Shown here: piece by piece, positions 59,371 through 64,000 of the stretch
How positions within the stretch are numbered: the first letter of the stretch is position 1
How the letters are laid out: each line of letters opens with the position of its first letter
Origin: Stercorarius parasiticus
Taxonomy: Eukaryota > Chordata > Aves > Charadriiformes > Stercorariidae
Length of the DNA stretch: 64,000 nucleotides
Reading direction: 5' to 3'
NCBI GenBank assembly: GCA_013396915.1
Contig: VWZL01000018.1
Span: 367,311-431,310 of the forward strand
Position numbers and translations under genes: made by a program
The notes under the pieces: generated by a model
The model's input: the letters and a program-made list of their open reading frames with translations, nothing else
The model's database searches: none
What the model was told of the DNA's origin: nothing

Positions 59371-62300
59371 GTTCTGTTGGACGGATTTTCTTTTAAGCTT
59401 GCTGATATGACTTGATACCAGGGCCTCTCACAGCTTCAAGTTTCAGCCATTCTATGTCTATTGTGTAGAGTGCTATGTTCTTCCCTTTGTTCAAAGCTAT
59501 CTCTGACCAGTTCGTTTTGGCTTGTCAAGATGGTATAAGTAACAGTTGTGCATTCAACTTACCCACTGTATTCATGAGTTGGTAAACCACAGTTGTGCCC
59601 CTCCTCAAGTACTTGCAAGCTGAAGTCCCAGCCTGTTTGTTCTCTCCTCACAGGGCAGCTGCTTCGTCTTACTTACTATTAATTTTTCCTTCTTTGTATG
59701 TTGTGTCAAGCAATTCATAAGGAAAATAAAGTATTGATACGTCTAGCTTTTTTTAAAACACGTGTATAAGACCTTCTTCAAGCCAGTTATACTTGTGCCT
59801 CAATACTCAGAGCATTTAAAATTTCCTTAGCCTGAAGTAATTAAACAGTAATATAGATAATGTTAATAACATATATAATGTTATTAGTGTTAGTTATGTT
59901 ATATAATATCTTAATACTTTGATGATTTGTAAAACTAAAATTAAATGAGCAATACAAAGATTTGGCAGCCTAGTGATGAAAAAAGAAATATATGATAAAA
60001 TGTAGTAAAATGAAGTAGTGAAAACATGGTAATTAACATGAGAAAGTTCTTCTTAACACTGGTTCATTCCATATCTCTTCATACTTGACCATTCTCTGGT
60101 GTGCTTCTGGAGTACAACTGAGAGTAAAATATGGGTTGCTGTTGACAAAGAACAGTTTACTACCCTTCTTCCCTCATACTCATTCTTGCTTTGCTTTCTT
60201 CATTGCTGGCATGGGTATTCCTGTGGGACCACACTGGGATGGTTTAAAAAGATGAACTAATCATAAATTAAACCCTATCACCCCCCAAAATGAATTGGCA
60301 TTTTTTTCTGGATGATTTCTACAAACTAGGTCACCATAGTTCAGATAGTGTCTGTTGGGCATTATGCAAGAACAGAGAACTGGATAGCGGTAATTGCCCA
60401 ACAGCTGCAGAAAGATAAGAGATTCCTTGCCAGAAAAAAAAATCCTGTTTGTGATAATAGACTCCCAGGAAAGAGTCTTACAGAGTCCCAGGAAAGAACT
60501 TTTCTAAATCTTGAGCATCTACATTAAGCTGACAAATGACAGCTTACAGTGACAATCAGTATATTTAATCTCAATTACAAAATTGCTGCTTTGTCTTTTA
60601 TTTCTGTCTTTTCTTACATTAGGGCAGGCATTTAGTTTTCTGAGCTGAAAATACATAGACTGTGAGGCTGCCTTAGAGCTCTAAGCAATTGAATGGCACA
60701 ACTCTTATTTGAAGTTCAGATTTCACTGGGCACAGCTTCACCATTCCAATATCTCTGAAGAGCATTTCATAGGTTTAATATGTGGAAATTTAAAAGCATA
60801 TTTCACATCTAGTGCTTAATTTTGCAGTTGTGACACTGCATCCAGAATTTGGAATGCTACTGTTTATTGACTCAATGTCTATTAAAATTCATGCCAGTAT
60901 TATTGCTTTCCTTGATATACGAAACTATTGCTGTATCTCAAAGGATATACACTATTTTTTTTAACTATCCAGTTTTTAAACATCAAAACTGTTTTTATTT
61001 GGTTAAATAAACACACTGGGGAGATAAATAAATGTAAAGGAAAATCAATTGTGTAATGTCTTCATAAGCCACTGTGGAATTCATATTACATAGAAGACAC
61101 TGCTCTACACTCTGAAAATAGATGTTTTGCAAAATATGCTGTGATTTTGACATACATAATTGTCTGAATTTTTTGGTCTCTTGAAATTCTTTCTGACTCT
61201 CTTAATATGAAGAGTGACTGATGGTCAAATTTGCATGAATTTATTTAAATGAGACTAAACCAGCTAAACTGGTCCAATAAACGGAGATACAGTTGCTCTG
61301 TAATTTTATCATTTAACATGCAGACTTCTTTGTGTTTATTTAACGTGATTTTTCAGGTTGTCAGTGTACATCTGATGGTAATGCCACATGCAGTTTAGGA
61401 GATCAGCTGTGGGAGACTACATTAGTTGTTTTTGTTAATAATTCCTTTACTTCTAATTGCTGATGGCTAATTTGTTGGAGTTTCTGCTATTTAACAATTG
61501 AGATGCCTAATTATTTTTTTATCCATAATACAAATTTTGTGGTAAATTACTGTTCCTTGTTTGGAGGGCTTCTTGAGCAGATTTCTTAGGATAATTCTTG
61601 GGATTTCAAATTTAATTTTATACAGATGTCTGCCATGATTAATACTAAATTTTGCTGTCTGTGTAAACATTGTTAATGATGCAGTTTTGCAACGTAATAA
61701 CAACATGAGCCATAAGACATGATATCTGCAAAATTATACTGGCAGAGCATATTTTTAAAGGCTGTGATTGGTACAGGACTCTGTTAAATTCTCAAAACTT
61801 TCAGAGTAAAGGTTGCTGCATGCAACCACAGTTTTCTGTCTTCTGTAGGTATCTTCTGAGCCATGAGCATACGTTGTTTGATCCATCCCCCCATGTTCTT
61901 AATCAGTGTCTTTGGCGTGGAAAATACACACAAGAAGACTACTGTTAGTTAATAATATGAATAAAGTGGAAGATAATAGGAAGAATAAGGCGGTCTTTAT
62001 GGGGAGGAGCATTATTAGTCCATCCTAACACATACAAGAATGTTCCATCTGGCAAAATAAAGTTTTCTCTTCCGGCATTTCCTCAAGCTTGCATAGGAGT
62101 CACTGATACACATAACTTGTATAGGGCTTCAAGTGAGGTGGTTTCTTGTTTCTAACTGTTCATTTGCACTAAGAGAAACTAAACATAGATAGCTTTTCTA
62201 GGTGAAGAATTACAGTTGCCACAGCAATGCTATGTAAGTGGGAGTGAAAGTAATCCTGTGGATGGGCAGGGAGCTAGCAACAACAAAATCTTTCTATTAA

Positions 62301-63720
62301 GAAATGACTCAAAATATTCTTCAAAAAGTTGCAGTCAAAGGCAACTGCAGTGGTGTTGCATTTTTCTCGGTAGTTTCAGCAGCAGTGCACCAGATCTGTG
62401 ACTTAACACAAGCAAGCGATTGGAAGCATCCCTAGAGTTTGACTTTTACAATGGGCAATGCAGGGCTGTGTATCTGAAGTGGAAAGGGCCGGCACGTGCC
62501 CAACATGTGGTAATAGATAGACTGATAGTGCCCATAGCCCCACATCTGGAATTACCAAAGAATCAATAAATGTAGCTAAATTATTTTGTATTTTATCAAG
62601 TTATTTGGTGGAGCTGATATCTCTGATGGTGTAAGATTGTCAGAGGACAATCTTACTGAAGTAGTATTATTCAGGATGTGTAAGGAAAGCTGGTAGGAGT
62701 GGAATTAAGCAAGATAACCGTGGTCTGCTCTGGCGTGGAGAGCAAAGTCAACAAGCATGATTTGCTTAATTAAACTGGTAGACAGGGTTTGTTTTCAATT
62801 TGATATTCTCATTCACCTTGGAAGTAGACTGCTAATATCTAAAGCCATTGGGAATCTGCGTTCCTTTTTCAATCTGGAAAATACCTGTAAAGTTACTCAA
62901 TTTCAGGAAGAAGGTCTTAGTAGTAATGAATAATACCATTTGAATTTTCAAAATAATGATATCAGAAGAGTATCATAGTTCCTCTAAGTGTCAAAAGATT
63001 GTTAAACTTATTTGAAAAACACTTAGTATTTTAGAAACATAGACTACACTTACGGGGTGGAGGAGGTAGAAGAAAGGAACAGTAGAATAGCATGAATGAA
63101 CAGAAAAGAGATGCAAAGACGTGATTCCTGCTGCAGTCAGTTTCTCACAAAGAAATGCAGAATAAGGTTTGCCTGAAGCTTTGTTAAAAGTTGACAGTGT
63201 CTGAATGCAAATTTTATGGACTTTAGTAGCCCCCAGCTCTAAAATTAATAGTACTTTTGGATATTCCATCTCTTTACAACTGTGGTTCTAATTAAACACT
63301 GTAACAGCATTTACCTACATCTACAGCATAAATATGAAAATACTAGTAAAGAGTCGTATGCCTAAAAACATAAAATTTCTTATCAGAAAAAAATAAAAAA
63401 AAAAGGAAACATCTTTTTGTCTCTTGTAGAGATCAGATTGGGCCCTGTATAACCAGTTACATTTTGTGGGAGAAGGAGAAGGCATTTGATTTTGTATGTA
63501 TGGCTGTTCATAGACAGAAGCTAATAATACATGTACTTTGTTGGTCAAGTATTATTTATTCCTGCCATAAAAGTAAAAATTGCTTGAATTTGACCTACAG
63601 GAATGAGTGGATATGATGTTGTCCTCTATAGAGGAATTAAACAGGAGATAAATATTTACAATTTGGCTAAATGAAAATTCACTTCATAACAATATTTTTT
63701 TTTATTTTATGTACTTAAAG

Positions 63721-63750
63721 ACACACACACATATGCACACACACACACAA
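63721..63750 (+). repeat. (CA)n microsatellite
   Basis: Interrupted CA dinucleotide repeats (ACACACACAC, ATATGC, ACACACACACAC). Confidence 0.9.
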
Positions 63751-63866
63751 ATACTTGATTACATGTTAGCCAGTTGAATATAACCTGGTGATATTATTTT
63801 GCTATTTCTATATAATTGACAAGCTGTGATAAAACTAAGATGCTTTCATCTTTAGGTGTGAAGGCT

Positions 63867-63891
63867 GTTTGTTTGTTTGTTTGTTTGTTTT
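63867..63891 (+). repeat. (TTTG)n microsatellite
   Basis: About six uninterrupted GTTT tetranucleotide units. Confidence 0.9.
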
Positions 63892-64000
63892 TCTAAATGT
63901 CCTTTTAAAGTCCTGTATATTTCCATTTTTAACAAGAGAAAGAGAAATCCACAACCCTGTTTTCCTACCATCCTCAGAAGAAAGAAAATTTCCCTCCCAG

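Larger units (their letters stand above)
59371..64000. other. AT-rich unique noncoding stretch with microsatellites
   Basis: No gene is supported. A short hairpin, TAATAACAT / ATGTTATTA, occupies 59864-59886. A (CA)n microsatellite lies at about 63721-63750 and (TTTG)n at 63867-63891. Open frames are at most 92 codons and match nothing recognised. Confidence 0.75.

Noticed and set aside
1..64000. Search for tRNA, rRNA, snRNA and processed pseudogenes of known housekeeping genes
   Set aside because: No recognisable conserved stem-loop or box sequences and no recognised protein fragments other than CR1 ORF2 were found by reading. A covariance-model and protein search would be needed to exclude them fully.

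Overview
The window is nuclear DNA from a bird. It is AT-rich and CpG-poor, and it is littered with 5'-truncated CR1 LINE retrotransposons. Several of these end in the CR1 3' signature (ATTCTATG-type octamers), and their broken ORF2 reading frames are easily recognised. Two avian-type endogenous retroviral LTRs and two assembly gaps (runs of N) complete the picture. The species cannot be fixed from the sequence. No intact cellular protein-coding gene, rRNA, tRNA or CRISPR array is visible; the window looks like intergenic DNA or the interior of a very large intron.

Layout. 1-8790: AT-rich unique DNA with T-rich tracts. 8790-11374 (+): the longest CR1 copy, with endonuclease and reverse transcriptase regions, frameshifts, a stop, a damaged catalytic box and a ~300 bp internal deletion near its end. 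11375-16587: unique DNA with one CpG-dense islet near 12.96-13.01 kb. 16588-17694 (+): a second CR1 copy, internally deleted. 17695-21431: unique. 21432 to about 21880 (+): an LTR with CCAAT and TATA boxes. 21881-36327: a long unique stretch containing a 26-bp perfect palindrome (23.37 kb), a weak exon candidate (24.93 kb), a GC-rich block (29.2 kb), an A/C-only tract (32.75 kb) and a paired E-box motif (34.69 kb). 36328-37457 (-): a complete solo LTR of about 1.13 kb with a 5-bp target duplication.

From 38 to 54 kb CR1 pieces dominate: short 3' tails at 38.4, 46.7 and 53.3 kb, an old fragment at 39.6 kb (-), two side-by-side pieces at 43.36-43.75 and 43.95-44.79 kb (+), and two larger pieces at 49.19-49.98 and 51.46-52.74 kb (-). 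The last holds a 306-N gap inside its reverse transcriptase region. 52.74-64 kb is unique DNA with two GC-rich blocks (55.5 and 59.1 kb) and microsatellites near the end.

The reading frames present are decayed parts of CR1 ORF2. They do not form an operon or a pathway, and nothing here is convincingly a new biological system. The most useful leads are the regulatory-looking motifs in unique DNA, the solo LTR, and the mis-sized assembly gap.
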